A stretch of DNA of 64,000 bases from Pseudoramibacter faecis (lineage in GTDB: Bacteria; Bacillota; Clostridia; Eubacteriales; Eubacteriaceae), in assembly GCF_036289405.1 (NCBI RefSeq), contig NZ_JAYFFI010000001.1, positions 186,001-250,000 of the forward strand, written 5' to 3'. Below are positions 25,202 to 34,011 of this stretch, in pieces. The translations under genes were made by a program, and so were the position numbers. The notes under the pieces were generated by a model that saw nothing but the letters and a program-made list of their open reading frames with translations, was not told the origin of the DNA and did no database searches. Position 1 is the stretch's first letter, and every line of letters starts with the position of its first letter.

Positions 25202-26066
25202 CCTTACAAAAAAATATGGTGATGTTACCGCCGTAAACGGGCTGAACCTGACAATGAAATCCGGGATCTACGGCCTGCTTGGCGTAAATGGTGCTGGAAA
25301 AACTACGCTGATCCGGATGATCTGTACGCTTGTCCGGCCTACATCCGGATCGGTCGTCTGTGACGGGAAAGATATCTTCCAAATGGGCAGCAGATACCGA
25401 AGTTTCATTGGATACCTCCCGCAGGATTTTGGCTATTACCCCGACCTGACGGTATGGGACTATCTAATGTATATTTCCTCCATCAAGGGACTGCAGCCGG
25501 TCACAGCGAAAAGCCTGGCAGAAATGCTTCTTGAACAGGTCAGCTTGAAAGACAAGAAAAAAACAAAAATGCGCAATTTGTCCGGCGGGATGGTGCGGCG
25601 CGTCGGTATCGCCCAAGCGTTACTGAACAATCCTAAAATCCTGATTCTGGACGAGCCGACTGCCGGACTGGACCCGAACGAACGGATACGCTTCCGGAAC
25701 CTAATTAGCGAACTGAGCAGCAACAGGCTTGTCCTTCTATCAACGCATATCGTCTCGGACGTAGAGTTTGTTGCAAACAAAATTATTCTGATGAATAAGG
25801 GTGAAATTTTCTGTGCCGGGACGTCGGAAGATATCCTCTCGTCAATCGAGGGCAAGGTATGGCGGTGCATCGTTCCGAGAAACTGGGTCAAAAAATGTGA
25901 GCAGTCCTTTCTCGTGGCGAATACCAAAACGGTGCCGCAGGGCGCGGAGCTTCGCATCCTCTCCGGTAAGCCGCCAATGAAAGGAGCGGTCCCGGAGCCG
26001 GCGACGCTTGAAGATGCTTTTCTTTATTATTTTGGAGAAAAAGGCAGTGACCATCATGATGCTTAA
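25182..26066 (+). CDS. ABC transporter ATP-binding protein
   Basis: A 294-residue ATPase of the ABC-2 exporter type. Walker A is GVNGAGKT near residue 34, the Q-loop is in YLPQDFGYYP near residue 74, the signature LSGGMVRR is near residue 134, Walker B is ILILDEPTAGLDP near residue 154, and the H-loop is in LLSTHIVSDVE near residue 187. The C-terminal 80 residues are the accessory region common in exporters of peptides or drugs. AAAGGAG lies upstream of ATG 25182, inside the preceding gene. It presumably energises the permease encoded next. Confidence 0.93.
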   Translation: MELSLNNLTKKYGDVTAVNGLNLTMKSGIYGLLGVNGAGKTTLIRMICTLVRPTSGSVVCDGKDIFQMGSRYRSFIGYLPQDFGYYPDLTVWDYLMYISSIKGLQPVTAKSLAEMLLEQVSLKDKKKTKMRNLSGGMVRRVGIAQALLNNPKILILDEPTAGLDPNERIRFRNLISELSSNRLVLLSTHIVSDVEFVANKIILMNKGEIFCAGTSEDILSSIEGKVWRCIVPRNWVKKCEQSFLVANTKTVPQGAELRILSGKPPMKGAVPEPATLEDAFLYYFGEKGSDHHDA

Positions 26067-27255
26067 ATATGAAATACGGAAAATTCTATACAAACGTTTA
26101 AACCGCATTCTGCTCATTGCCATTCTTTTACTATCGGTCGTTTTCAGCGCTTTCGCCATTGGAAGTTTTAACTATGTCGACCAAAACGGTGTGACACATC
26201 AAGGGCCGACCGCTGCCCGATCGTTGATAGCGGATAAAAATCGCTGGAAAGGCAAACTGACACCTGATGTGATTGCAAAAATCGTAGATACGGACCACGC
26301 CGTTTCCGGACTTTCAAGCAATACGGATTCCGATAAGGCATACGGCAAAGACATCCAATCCTATGAGGACATCGTGTCTTCTGCAAGCCTTATGCTAAAC
26401 GGGGAAAGAAGCGACAATACGGATGACTACGCCATTTTGTCCGCGAACCATTCGCAGATTAAGTCTATCTATGAAACTTATGTGCGAAATCTTAAGTTGA
26501 ACGCAGAGGAATATGGCAAAACACCAAAAGGGAAGGAATTTCTACTAACGAAATATCAGAAAATTGAGATGCCTCTGAATTATGAAGCACCAGACTCCTG
26601 GAGCACGATGATGCTGTACGCAACGACATTCAGTCTGATTCTCGTCGTGATTATAGGATTCCTGACGGCAGGCATCTTCTCCGAAGAGTATAGCTGCAAG
26701 GCTGACGCGGTATTTTTCACCTCACGCTGCGGAAGAAATGCGGCGGTCCGAAATAAAATTCTCGCGGGACTTATCATTGCCACAATAGTGTACTGGATTG
26801 GCATCCTTCTACTGTCCGCCATTTGTTTTACCGTGATGGGCACGAGCGGATCCGGCACGTTGTATCAACTGAGTTATCCCTACAGCGTCTATGTGCTGAC
26901 ACATGCCCAGGTCTATGGTGTCATCCTATTATGCGGGTATGTGGCAAGCCTCCTATCTGCATCGATCACCATGTTGACTGCCGCGAAAATGCGCTCCATG
27001 CACCTAGCAGTCTGCCTGCCCTTCCTGCTTTTCTTCGTTTCGCCGTTCATCGGAAGGGCTTTGCCGTTTACCACGTTTTTCAGCCTGACGCCTGATCAGC
27101 TAACCAACATCATGAACTGCTCACGGATTCCGTATATTTACCAATTCGGAGAGATTGCATTTCGCCAGATTCCGTTCATCACAGTACTCTACCTCGTCAT
27201 TGCCCTGTGCCTGCTGCCATTCGCCTACAACGCATATCGAAGGGTCGCGGTTTAA
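26056..27255 (+). CDS. ABC-2 type permease subunit with a large extracytoplasmic loop
   Basis: A 399-residue membrane protein. One hydrophobic segment (about residues 15-37, RILLIAILLLSVVFSAFAIG) is followed by about 150 polar residues predicted to be extracytoplasmic, then about five more hydrophobic segments from residue 190 (LYATTFSLILVVIIGFLTAG). EEYSCKADAVFFTSRCGRNA is the cytoplasmic coupling-type loop seen in ABC-2 permeases. Two ATGs are adjacent (26056 and 26059), overlapping the ATPase stop. The earlier in-frame ATG 26008 has no ribosome binding site. The substrate is unknown. Confidence 0.85.
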   Translation: MMLKYEIRKILYKRLNRILLIAILLLSVVFSAFAIGSFNYVDQNGVTHQGPTAARSLIADKNRWKGKLTPDVIAKIVDTDHAVSGLSSNTDSDKAYGKDIQSYEDIVSSASLMLNGERSDNTDDYAILSANHSQIKSIYETYVRNLKLNAEEYGKTPKGKEFLLTKYQKIEMPLNYEAPDSWSTMMLYATTFSLILVVIIGFLTAGIFSEEYSCKADAVFFTSRCGRNAAVRNKILAGLIIATIVYWIGILLLSAICFTVMGTSGSGTLYQLSYPYSVYVLTHAQVYGVILLCGYVASLLSASITMLTAAKMRSMHLAVCLPFLLFFVSPFIGRALPFTTFFSLTPDQLTNIMNCSRIPYIYQFGEIAFRQIPFITVLYLVIALCLLPFAYNAYRRVAV

Positions 27256-27344
27256 CAATAAGAAAATGCAAGTCTCATTTATTTGTCACATTCGGATACT
27301 ATACACAGGAATACAAGAATGAATTTGTCAAGCCATTGCCACAC

Positions 27345-27373
27345 AAAAAACCCGGACACCGTCCGGGTTTTCT
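27345..27373. terminator. Bidirectional terminator between the ABC operon and murE
   Basis: An 11-bp perfect stem AAAACCCGGAC / GTCCGGGTTTT (27347-27357 with 27361-27371) with a three-base loop, usable by both convergent units. Confidence 0.9.
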
Positions 27374-27394
27374 TTCGTTCATTCTTTCTCTTCT

Positions 27395-28879
27395 TCACTT
27401 CCCGATCTGCTCCTGCTCGATCACGTCCAGAATCACAGCCTTTTCGTAATACGGGCGGACGCCGTTACGGCTGGTCTCCGTTTTTTCGTGGCCCTTGCCG
27501 GCGAAGATCACCACGTCATCCTTTTCCGCATGGGTCAGGGCGTAAACCGTCGCCTCCCGCCGGTCCGCAATGCGGGTGTATTGATCTGTGATCGGGCGCA
27601 CCGCGGCTTCGATATCGTCGAGGATGGCCTCCGGATCCTCGCTGCGGGAATTATCCGAGGTGAGCACGGAGAAATCCGCCTCCTTTGCCGCGATTGCTCC
27701 CATCAGCGGGCGCTTGCCGTGGTCGCGGTCACCGCCGCAGCCAAACACGGCGATCACCCGGCCCCGCGCCAGCTCCTTCACCGTTTTAAGGAGATTTTCC
27801 AGAGCATCCGGCGTGTGGGCATAGTCCACAACGATATCAAAATCCAAATCGGTCTTGATGCGCTCCATTCGGCCCTCCACCACCGGGGCGTCGGCCAGGG
27901 CCGCTTTGATGGTGGCCCAGCCGATGCCCTGTTCTTTGGCGGCGATGACGGTGCCCACGGCATTATAAACCATGAAGCGGCCCAGCACATCCAGAAAAAT
28001 GGTTTCTGTTTCATCGCCGGCCTGCAGGGTGAAGGTGCTGCCGCCGGTGGTGCAGTCGACGGCCGAAAGCCGGTAATCTGCCGCCGGATCTTCGCCGTAG
28101 GTGATAATTTTTAAATCCGGATGGCGCTCATGGATGCGGCTGATGAGCTTTTTGCCCCAAGGATCGTCTCTATTCACGATCGCGGCCTTTTCCGTCTGGT
28201 CGAAGAGCAGCGCCTTGGCCTCAAAATAGGCTTCAAAGGTTTTGTGGTAATCCAGGTGGTCCTGGGTTAGGTTCGTGAAGATCGCGTAATCAAAATGCAC
28301 GTCCGACAGGCGGTCGAGATCAAGGGCCTGGGACGAGGCTTCCATCACCAGATCCGAACAGCCGGCCGCCACCGCCTCGGCGATAAACGCCTGGGTGTCC
28401 CGCGATTCGGAGGTGGTGCGGCCTTTGTTATCCAAAATGGCATCGCCGATTTGGTTGTCGATGGTGCCCATCCGCGCGTATTTTTTACCCGCGGCGCGCA
28501 AAATCCCGGTGAGAAAATAAGTCGAGCTGGTCTTGCCGTTGGTGCCGGTGATCCCGGTGATGGTGATCTTCTCTGAAGGGCGTCCAAAGAACCGGCTGGC
28601 GATATGCCCGAGCAGTTTGCGGCAGTCCGTCACCTTGAGATATACCACGTCGTCGTGATAGCGGGCGAGGTCAGCCTGATGCACGATCACCGCCGCCCCT
28701 TGGTCGATCGCCGCCTCCACAAAGCGATGGCCGTCGGTGGCAAAGCCGAAGATCGCCACGAACATGGCCCCCGGCCCCACCCGGCGCGAGTCATAGGCCA
28801 CATCGGTGATGTCCGCGACAAGATCGCCGTTTCGCACTTCCAAAATTTCCTCTTCTGTTAACAGGTCGCGATAATTCAT
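27395..28879 (-). CDS. murE: UDP-N-acetylmuramoyl-tripeptide synthetase MurE
   Basis: A 494-residue Mur ligase that adds the third stem-peptide amino acid to UDP-MurNAc-L-Ala-D-Glu. The N-terminal uridine-binding domain contains DSRRVGPGAMFVAIFG. The ATP site is GITGTNGKTSS near residue 112. The carbamylated-lysine region is SEAKALLF-like YFEAKALLFDQ near residue 220. The C-terminal acceptor-selecting motif is TSDNSRSEDP near residue 408, where diaminopimelate enzymes have DNPR. The arginine is kept but proline is replaced by serine. GGGGGAGA precedes ATG 28879. The frame extension to 28954 is rejected. Confidence 0.95.
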   Translation of the reverse strand: MNYRDLLTEEEILEVRNGDLVADITDVAYDSRRVGPGAMFVAIFGFATDGHRFVEAAIDQGAAVIVHQADLARYHDDVVYLKVTDCRKLLGHIASRFFGRPSEKITITGITGTNGKTSSTYFLTGILRAAGKKYARMGTIDNQIGDAILDNKGRTTSESRDTQAFIAEAVAAGCSDLVMEASSQALDLDRLSDVHFDYAIFTNLTQDHLDYHKTFEAYFEAKALLFDQTEKAAIVNRDDPWGKKLISRIHERHPDLKIITYGEDPAADYRLSAVDCTTGGSTFTLQAGDETETIFLDVLGRFMVYNAVGTVIAAKEQGIGWATIKAALADAPVVEGRMERIKTDLDFDIVVDYAHTPDALENLLKTVKELARGRVIAVFGCGGDRDHGKRPLMGAIAAKEADFSVLTSDNSRSEDPEAILDDIEAAVRPITDQYTRIADRREATVYALTHAEKDDVVIFAGKGHEKTETSRNGVRPYYEKAVILDVIEQEQIGK

Positions 28880-28916
28880 CTTCTCCCCCTCGTCGTCAAA
28901 TTTAAAATTAGTCCCA

Positions 28917-29681
28917 TTATACCTTAATTTCGTCTGAGCGTCCACCGGCCGCATCGCGGATCAGCGCAAGCCCCGCCGCTTCGCAGTCGGCCATACTGAA
29001 GGTTTTGGCTTCAGAGCTCTTCAGATATTCAAAATAACTGCGGCTGCGCGCCATCGAAAAGGTTTGCGCCCGGGCAGCCAGCGCGCGAAACACGGGCCCC
29101 GCCGTGGCAAAACCCGACGCGTCCGGGAAATAATCCAGATCGATGTCCAAAATGAGCGGCCGGTTTCGGGGCAAGGCATCGAGATCAAACCCCGCCGCGG
29201 CAAACATCCCGTCGGACAGATCGCCGAAATGCACTTCGGGCACCCGATAATGATGGCCGCTGGCGTATTCGTGGCGCGCCATGCAATTGATCATGTGATA
29301 ATCCGCGAGAACACCCAGGGCCATCGCCGTGTTGATCTGCTCATCGTTGTGCATGAGCGGCATCTGCGCCAGCAAGCTCCCCCCGTCCTCCGGATCGATT
29401 TGCGCAAGTCGTCTGGCGCTGTATTTTTGAGTGAGCGCCTCGGCGTTCGTCGGATCTCTCGCGACGGCCTTCTGGTAGCTCGCAAGCCAGAAGGGCGGAT
29501 CCGTATCCGGGTGAAAGTCGATGCTCACCAGCACCGCCGGGGTGCGAGTCGTCTGCCAGAGCGCCGCCCAAAGCAAAATCGCGTATTGATGGTCGTCCAC
29601 CACGCCGATGATCCGCCCGTCCGGAAGGCGTTCCTGCCGGAAATGCTGCGCCGCCCGCCAATCGTTTGTCCGCTCAGCCAT
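28917..29681 (-). CDS. UPF0489-family protein (arginase-fold, peptide-arginase relative)
   Basis: A 254-residue protein with DDHQYAILLWAALW near residue 29, VSIDFHPDTDPPFW near residue 52 and LDIDLDYFPDASG near residue 177, the metal-binding motifs of UPF0489 proteins in the ureohydrolase superfamily. Characterised UPF0489 enzymes include peptide arginases that turn arginine into ornithine in ribosomal peptides. No precursor peptide gene is visible here, so the substrate is unknown. The start ATG 29681 overlaps the dus stop by eight bases. A TTG one codon earlier is possible. Confidence 0.75.
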   Translation of the reverse strand: MAERTNDWRAAQHFRQERLPDGRIIGVVDDHQYAILLWAALWQTTRTPAVLVSIDFHPDTDPPFWLASYQKAVARDPTNAEALTQKYSARRLAQIDPEDGGSLLAQMPLMHNDEQINTAMALGVLADYHMINCMARHEYASGHHYRVPEVHFGDLSDGMFAAAGFDLDALPRNRPLILDIDLDYFPDASGFATAGPVFRALAARAQTFSMARSRSYFEYLKSSEAKTFSMADCEAAGLALIRDAAGGRSDEIKV

Positions 29682-30648
29682 CAAGCGCTCCGCGATAGGT
29701 CTCGAGCAAAGCGATCAGCGCCTCTCCTGTGGAAAGCGCGAAAATCTGCCGGCGCAGCGCCGCGGAGCCCGGCATCCCCCGGGTGTAAGCCACGAGCTGT
29801 TTGCGCATTTCCACCATGGGCCCCACCTGTTCGGCCATCGCCGTCACCAAATGCACGTGATCGATGGCGGCCCGAAGCTTTTCGTCAGCGCTTGGGGGCG
29901 TTGCCGCCTCACCGGCCAGGGCCTGCTTCATTTCCCGGAAAATAAAGGGGTTACCAATGGCGCCGCGCCCCACCATCAGCCCGTCGGCCCCCGTCGCCGC
30001 ACGGGCCGCCACCGCGGCCTCAGGGCTGTCGATGTCACCGTTGGCGATCACCGGCAGGCTCACGGCCGCCTTGACCTCGGCAATGGCCGGCCAATCGGCC
30101 GTCCCGGTATAAAACGCTTCCCGGGTGCGCCCGTGCACCGTCAACACATCGGCGCCGGCAGCCTCGATGCGCTTGGCCGCCTCTGCCGCCACCCGATGCC
30201 CGGCGTCCCAGCCCAGGCGGATCTTCACGTGGACGGGCTTGGCGCTCACGGCCTTCATCCGGCGGACGATGGCCTCGAGCCGGGGCAAATCTCTCAACAG
30301 CGCCGCGCCGTCGCCGTTTTTTACGATCTTCGGCGCCGGGCAGCCGGCGTTAAAATCGATAAAGGCAAAGGGCGTCGCGTTTACCTGCTCGGCCACCACC
30401 TGCCCGATAATCGCCGGATCCGAGCCGAAAAGCTGGATGCCCGCCGGCGATTCTTCCGGGCAGGTCGCCATGAGCTTCGCCGTTTTTTTGTCGCGGTAAA
30501 AAAACCCCTTCGCGGAAATCATCTCGGTGGTTACCGCGTCGGCGCCGTATTTTTTAGCCATTAAACGAAAAGGCAGGTTGGAATAACCTGCCAGCGGCGC
30601 CAGCATCAGCGGCACCTGTTGTTGATTTGTTGTTGTGTTCATCCTCAT
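29674..30648 (-). CDS. dus: tRNA-dihydrouridine synthase Dus
   Basis: A 324-residue FMN-dependent TIM-barrel enzyme that reduces uridines in the tRNA D-loop. LAPLAGYSNLPFR begins the barrel. The catalytic cysteine is in FNAGCPAPKIVKNGDGAALL near residue 100. VKIRLGWD near residue 140, VHGRTREAFYTG near residue 166, and VIANGDIDSPEAA then GLMVGRGAIGNPF near residues 198-228 bind FMN and tRNA. It fits the DusB type found beside coaX and ftsH in Firmicutes. ATG 30648 overlaps the coaX stop (ATGA). ATG 30642 is an alternative. Confidence 0.95.
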   Translation of the reverse strand: MRMNTTTNQQQVPLMLAPLAGYSNLPFRLMAKKYGADAVTTEMISAKGFFYRDKKTAKLMATCPEESPAGIQLFGSDPAIIGQVVAEQVNATPFAFIDFNAGCPAPKIVKNGDGAALLRDLPRLEAIVRRMKAVSAKPVHVKIRLGWDAGHRVAAEAAKRIEAAGADVLTVHGRTREAFYTGTADWPAIAEVKAAVSLPVIANGDIDSPEAAVAARAATGADGLMVGRGAIGNPFIFREMKQALAGEAATPPSADEKLRAAIDHVHLVTAMAEQVGPMVEMRKQLVAYTRGMPGSAALRRQIFALSTGEALIALLETYRGALDG

Positions 30649-31433
30649 CTGTGTTTTCTTCGGGCATCTGCGTTTTTGTCGTGGATGATCTTCAGCCCTT
30701 TGAGGGTCAGCTTCGGATCGAAGATATCGATGCCGTCCACCTCCTGAAGAAACATGCGCCCGTAGCCGCCGGTGGCGACGACCTTCATGTCCGGCTCGCC
30801 GGTCTCCTCGCGCATCTGCCCGATGATGTGACTGACCTGGCCGATATAGCCGTATACCAAACCGGCCTGCATATTGGTGACGGTGTCCTTGGCCAGGATG
30901 CTTCTGGGCTTTTGGATGGCGATACTCGGCAGCTGAGCGGCGTTGCGGAACAATGCGTCCGCCGAAATCTGGATGCCCGGTGTCATCACGCCGGCACAAA
31001 GGGCCCCGTCCCGATTGACGTAATCGTAGGTCGTGGCCGTGCCGAAATCCAGCACGAGCACCGGCCCCCCGTAAAGCTGATAAGCTGCCACCGCATCGAC
31101 AATGCGGTCCGCGCCGACTTCCGTGGGATCGCTGGTTAAAATGGGCATCCCTGTTTTAATGCCCGGGCCGACCGTCATCGGCGCCATCTGAAACACTTTT
31201 TTAATGCCGTTGGTCATCGAGTGCATGATGTTCGGCACCACGGACGCCACCACAATCGCCGTGACATCCTGAACATTCAGATCGTCCGTTTGAAAGAACC
31301 CGCGGAAAGCCACGGCAAATTCGTCTGAGGTGCGCGGCGTCTTGGTCATCAACCGCCAGGAGCAAATCAGCTCATCGTCTTCAAAGGCACCAACCTCTGT
31401 GTTAGTATTGCCGACGTCCACCACTAATATCAT
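30645..31433 (-). CDS. coaX: Type III pantothenate kinase CoaX
   Basis: A 262-residue ASKHA-fold kinase for the first step of coenzyme A synthesis. VVDVGNTNTEVGAF at the N-terminus is the phosphate-1 motif. EVGADRIVDAVAAYQLYG near residue 105 carries the catalytic aspartate. LDFGTATTYDYVN near residue 128, GVMTPGIQISADALF near residue 148 and VVATGGYGRMF near residue 222 complete the family pattern. AGGAG lies upstream of ATG 31433. Its position between ftsH and dus is the usual Firmicutes arrangement. Confidence 0.96.
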   Translation of the reverse strand: MILVVDVGNTNTEVGAFEDDELICSWRLMTKTPRTSDEFAVAFRGFFQTDDLNVQDVTAIVVASVVPNIMHSMTNGIKKVFQMAPMTVGPGIKTGMPILTSDPTEVGADRIVDAVAAYQLYGGPVLVLDFGTATTYDYVNRDGALCAGVMTPGIQISADALFRNAAQLPSIAIQKPRSILAKDTVTNMQAGLVYGYIGQVSHIIGQMREETGEPDMKVVATGGYGRMFLQEVDGIDIFDPKLTLKGLKIIHDKNADARRKHR

Positions 31434-31442
31434 TTTGAACTC

Positions 31443-31856
31443 CTATTGGTTCTTTTTGTCCTGAACCTTCTGCATGAATCGCGCCTTATTGACAATAAAG
31501 CGGGTATGGGTGCCGCCGGCAATCTGCTGCACGGTGTCGTAGGCCTCAATGCTAAAGACGAGCTTGCGCCCCTCGATGACGTCGAGGTGCACCTTCACGC
31601 GAACCTTCATCCCCACCGGCGTCGGCGCCATGTGATCAAGGTTGATGTTGGCGCCCACCGTCGTCTCTTCTTCCGGCAGCCAAAGATCGGCCATTTCGTA
31701 AGCGGCATTTTCGATCCAAGCGGCCAGTGCCGGCGTCGCCAGCACATCCAAGCCGCCGCTGCCGACCACGCGGGCTGTCAACTCCCGGGTCACGGTATTG
31801 TCTTTTTCCATCTCCATGCCGGATCTTAATTTATTGGATATCTGTTCTTGTGTCAT
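31443..31856 (-). CDS. Hotdog-fold thioesterase (FlK-like)
   Basis: A 137-residue single-domain protein of the thioesterase superfamily. VGSGGLDVLATPALAAWIENAAY (residues about 31-53), TTVGANINLDHMAPTPVGMKVRV and GGTHTRFIVNKARF resemble the fluoroacetyl-CoA thioesterase family, with the usual Thr/His/Glu-type active-site neighbourhood (TVGANINLDH, GTHTR). It probably hydrolyses an acyl-CoA. The real substrate is unknown. ATG 31856 is nine bases beyond a weak AAAGGA-type site. An internal ATG 31817 is less well supported. It lies between coaX and ftsH. Confidence 0.8.
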   Translation of the reverse strand: MTQEQISNKLRSGMEMEKDNTVTRELTARVVGSGGLDVLATPALAAWIENAAYEMADLWLPEEETTVGANINLDHMAPTPVGMKVRVKVHLDVIEGRKLVFSIEAYDTVQQIAGGTHTRFIVNKARFMQKVQDKKNQ

Positions 31857-31910
31857 GAATGCATTCCATTCCTTTCTGATTTGAGGATGCTGTTTCTCGG
31901 CGCTGTCGCT

Positions 31911-33956
31911 TTACGACGGGCTGTTTGTTTCTTCTTCAGAGGCTGTCGGCTGGACCGGGACCTCCGACGATACTCCGGCTTTCGCCGTTTCCGGACTTTC
32001 GGATGTTTCAGAAGCGTCAGCCGTTTCCGTCGCAGGATTAACGGCTTCCGGTTTCAGAGCCGCCGCTGTCTGTCCGTCCGATGTTTGATTGTCGGATCCA
32101 TCGGCTGCCGGCCGTTCCGATTCGTCCGGCTTAGCGTCTGCCGCTTCTTTTGGCAGCAGCACACCGTTCGCCTCGTACATCTGAGCGAATTCCTCGCCGG
32201 TTAAGGTGCTCACCTTCAGGAGCTGCTCGGCAACGCCGGTCAGCGTATCCTGCTTGTCGGTGAGGATTTGGCAGGCCCGTTCGTAAGCGGTTTCGACGAT
32301 ATTGCGGATTTCCTTATCGATCACCGCCGCGACTTCTTCACTGTAATTGCGAGTCCGTCCCAGATCCCGGCCGAGGAAAACTTCCCCGCCGTCGTTGTTG
32401 CCGAAGGTCATCGGGCCGAGGTGTTTGCTCATGCCCCACTCGGTGACCATCTTGCGGGCGATCTCCGTCGCGCGTTCGATGTCGTTGGAAGCTCCGGTGC
32501 AGATATCCTCCAGGGCGACCTTTTCCGCCGCGCGCCCGCCGAGAAGCCCGGCGATTTTATCGAGCAGCTTGCCCTTGGACATATGCTGGCTGTCGTCTGT
32601 CGGCAGCGAGATCGTATAGCCGGCGGCCATCCCCCGGGGAATAATCGAAATCTCGTGGACCTCTTCCCCATTGTCCAGATAACGCATCACGATGGCATGC
32701 CCCGCTTCGTGATAGGCCGTGACGCGCTGGTCGCTTTCCTCCACGACACGGCTTTTCTTTTCCGGCCCGGCGATGACGCGCTTGATGGCTTCTTCCAGCT
32801 CCGCCATCGTGATCATGCGCATCTTTTTGCGGGCGGCCAAAAGCGCCGCCTCGTTCATCAGGTTTTCAAGATCCGCCCCGGTAAAGCCCGGCGTGCCTTT
32901 GGCAAGCACTTCCAGATCCACCGCCGAATCCAGCGGTTTGTTCTTGCGGTAAATGCTGAGGATTTCCTTTCGGCCCTTCACATCCGGCGTGCCGACGGTC
33001 ACCTGACGGTCGAAACGCCCCGGTCTTAGGAGCGCCGGATCCAGAATATCCGGGCGGTTGGTGGCCGCAATGATAATGATACCTTCGTTCACGCCGAAGC
33101 CGTCCATTTCCACCAAAAGCTGGTTGAGAGTCTGTTCCCGTTCGTCGTGGCCGCCGCCGAGGCCCGCGCCCCGATGACGCCCCACGGCGTCAATCTCGTC
33201 GATAAAAATGATGCAGGGCGCACTTTTCTTCGCGCTGTCGAAAAGATCCCGCACGCGGGATGCCCCCACCCCGACAAACATTTCCACAAAGTCCGAACCG
33301 GAGATAATAAAGAAGGGCACGCCCGCTTCTCCGGCCACAGCCCGGGCAAGCAGCGTTTTACCGGTGCCGGGAGGTCCGACGAGCAACACCCCTTTGGGCA
33401 CCCGGGCGCCGAGGCTTCGGTATCTATCTGGCGCCTTCAGAAAGTCGACGATCTCAGCCAGCTCTTCCTTCTCCTCATCGGCGCCGGCCACATCCTTAAA
33501 GGTCGCTTTTTTATCGGAGGGCGACTGCATCCGGGCCCGGCTTTTGCCAAAGCTCATCACATTGCCGCTGCCGCCGCCCTGGCGCATCATCATGACCAAA
33601 AAGACGACGAGCAGCACCACCAGAATGACCGAAGGGATCAGTGAGACCCACCAACTTTGATCCTTGGCGATCTCCACCTTCATCTTCGGGTTCTTGATGA
33701 TGTAATTGCTCAAAATGGTATCAATGGTATATTCCGGAACGATGCTTTCAAAAGATTTACCGCTCGTCAATTTCCCGGTAGCCTTTGTCCCGTTGATTTT
33801 AATTTCCGCTACTTTTCTGCTGTTGATGTTCGTCACCAGTTCCGAATACGTCAAATTTTTGACCTCGGACTTCATCGGGTTTAAAAAAGATACGGCCGCG
33901 ATGATGATGACCAGGATCAACAAATAAAATCCGATCATTCGAATATATTTCTTCAA
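31911..33956 (-). CDS. ftsH: ATP-dependent zinc metalloprotease FtsH
   Basis: A 681-residue membrane-anchored AAA+ protease that degrades misfolded membrane and regulatory proteins. There are two transmembrane segments (residues about 8-25 and 108-128) around an extracytoplasmic domain. Walker A is GPPGTGKT near residue 198, Walker B is IIFIDEID near residue 255, and the SRH contains RPGRFDRQ. The zinc site HEAGH is near residue 418. The last 75 residues are a Glu/Ser/Thr/Ala-rich tail with no fold apparent. The start is TTG 33956, preceded by AAAGGAG at nine bases. No ATG fits. Confidence 0.96.
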   Translation of the reverse strand: MKKYIRMIGFYLLILVIIIAAVSFLNPMKSEVKNLTYSELVTNINSRKVAEIKINGTKATGKLTSGKSFESIVPEYTIDTILSNYIIKNPKMKVEIAKDQSWWVSLIPSVILVVLLVVFLVMMMRQGGGSGNVMSFGKSRARMQSPSDKKATFKDVAGADEEKEELAEIVDFLKAPDRYRSLGARVPKGVLLVGPPGTGKTLLARAVAGEAGVPFFIISGSDFVEMFVGVGASRVRDLFDSAKKSAPCIIFIDEIDAVGRHRGAGLGGGHDEREQTLNQLLVEMDGFGVNEGIIIIAATNRPDILDPALLRPGRFDRQVTVGTPDVKGRKEILSIYRKNKPLDSAVDLEVLAKGTPGFTGADLENLMNEAALLAARKKMRMITMAELEEAIKRVIAGPEKKSRVVEESDQRVTAYHEAGHAIVMRYLDNGEEVHEISIIPRGMAAGYTISLPTDDSQHMSKGKLLDKIAGLLGGRAAEKVALEDICTGASNDIERATEIARKMVTEWGMSKHLGPMTFGNNDGGEVFLGRDLGRTRNYSEEVAAVIDKEIRNIVETAYERACQILTDKQDTLTGVAEQLLKVSTLTGEEFAQMYEANGVLLPKEAADAKPDESERPAADGSDNQTSDGQTAAALKPEAVNPATETADASETSESPETAKAGVSSEVPVQPTASEEETNSPS

Positions 33957-34011
33957 ATGAATCTGCTCCTTTCCTGCAAAATCTTTCCAATATTGCGCCG
34001 ACGCTTTGATC

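Noticed and set aside
29682..30999. Longer dus frame extending through coaX
   Set aside because: The extra 117 residues are coaX read in another frame. The ATGA overlap and family start put dus at 30648.
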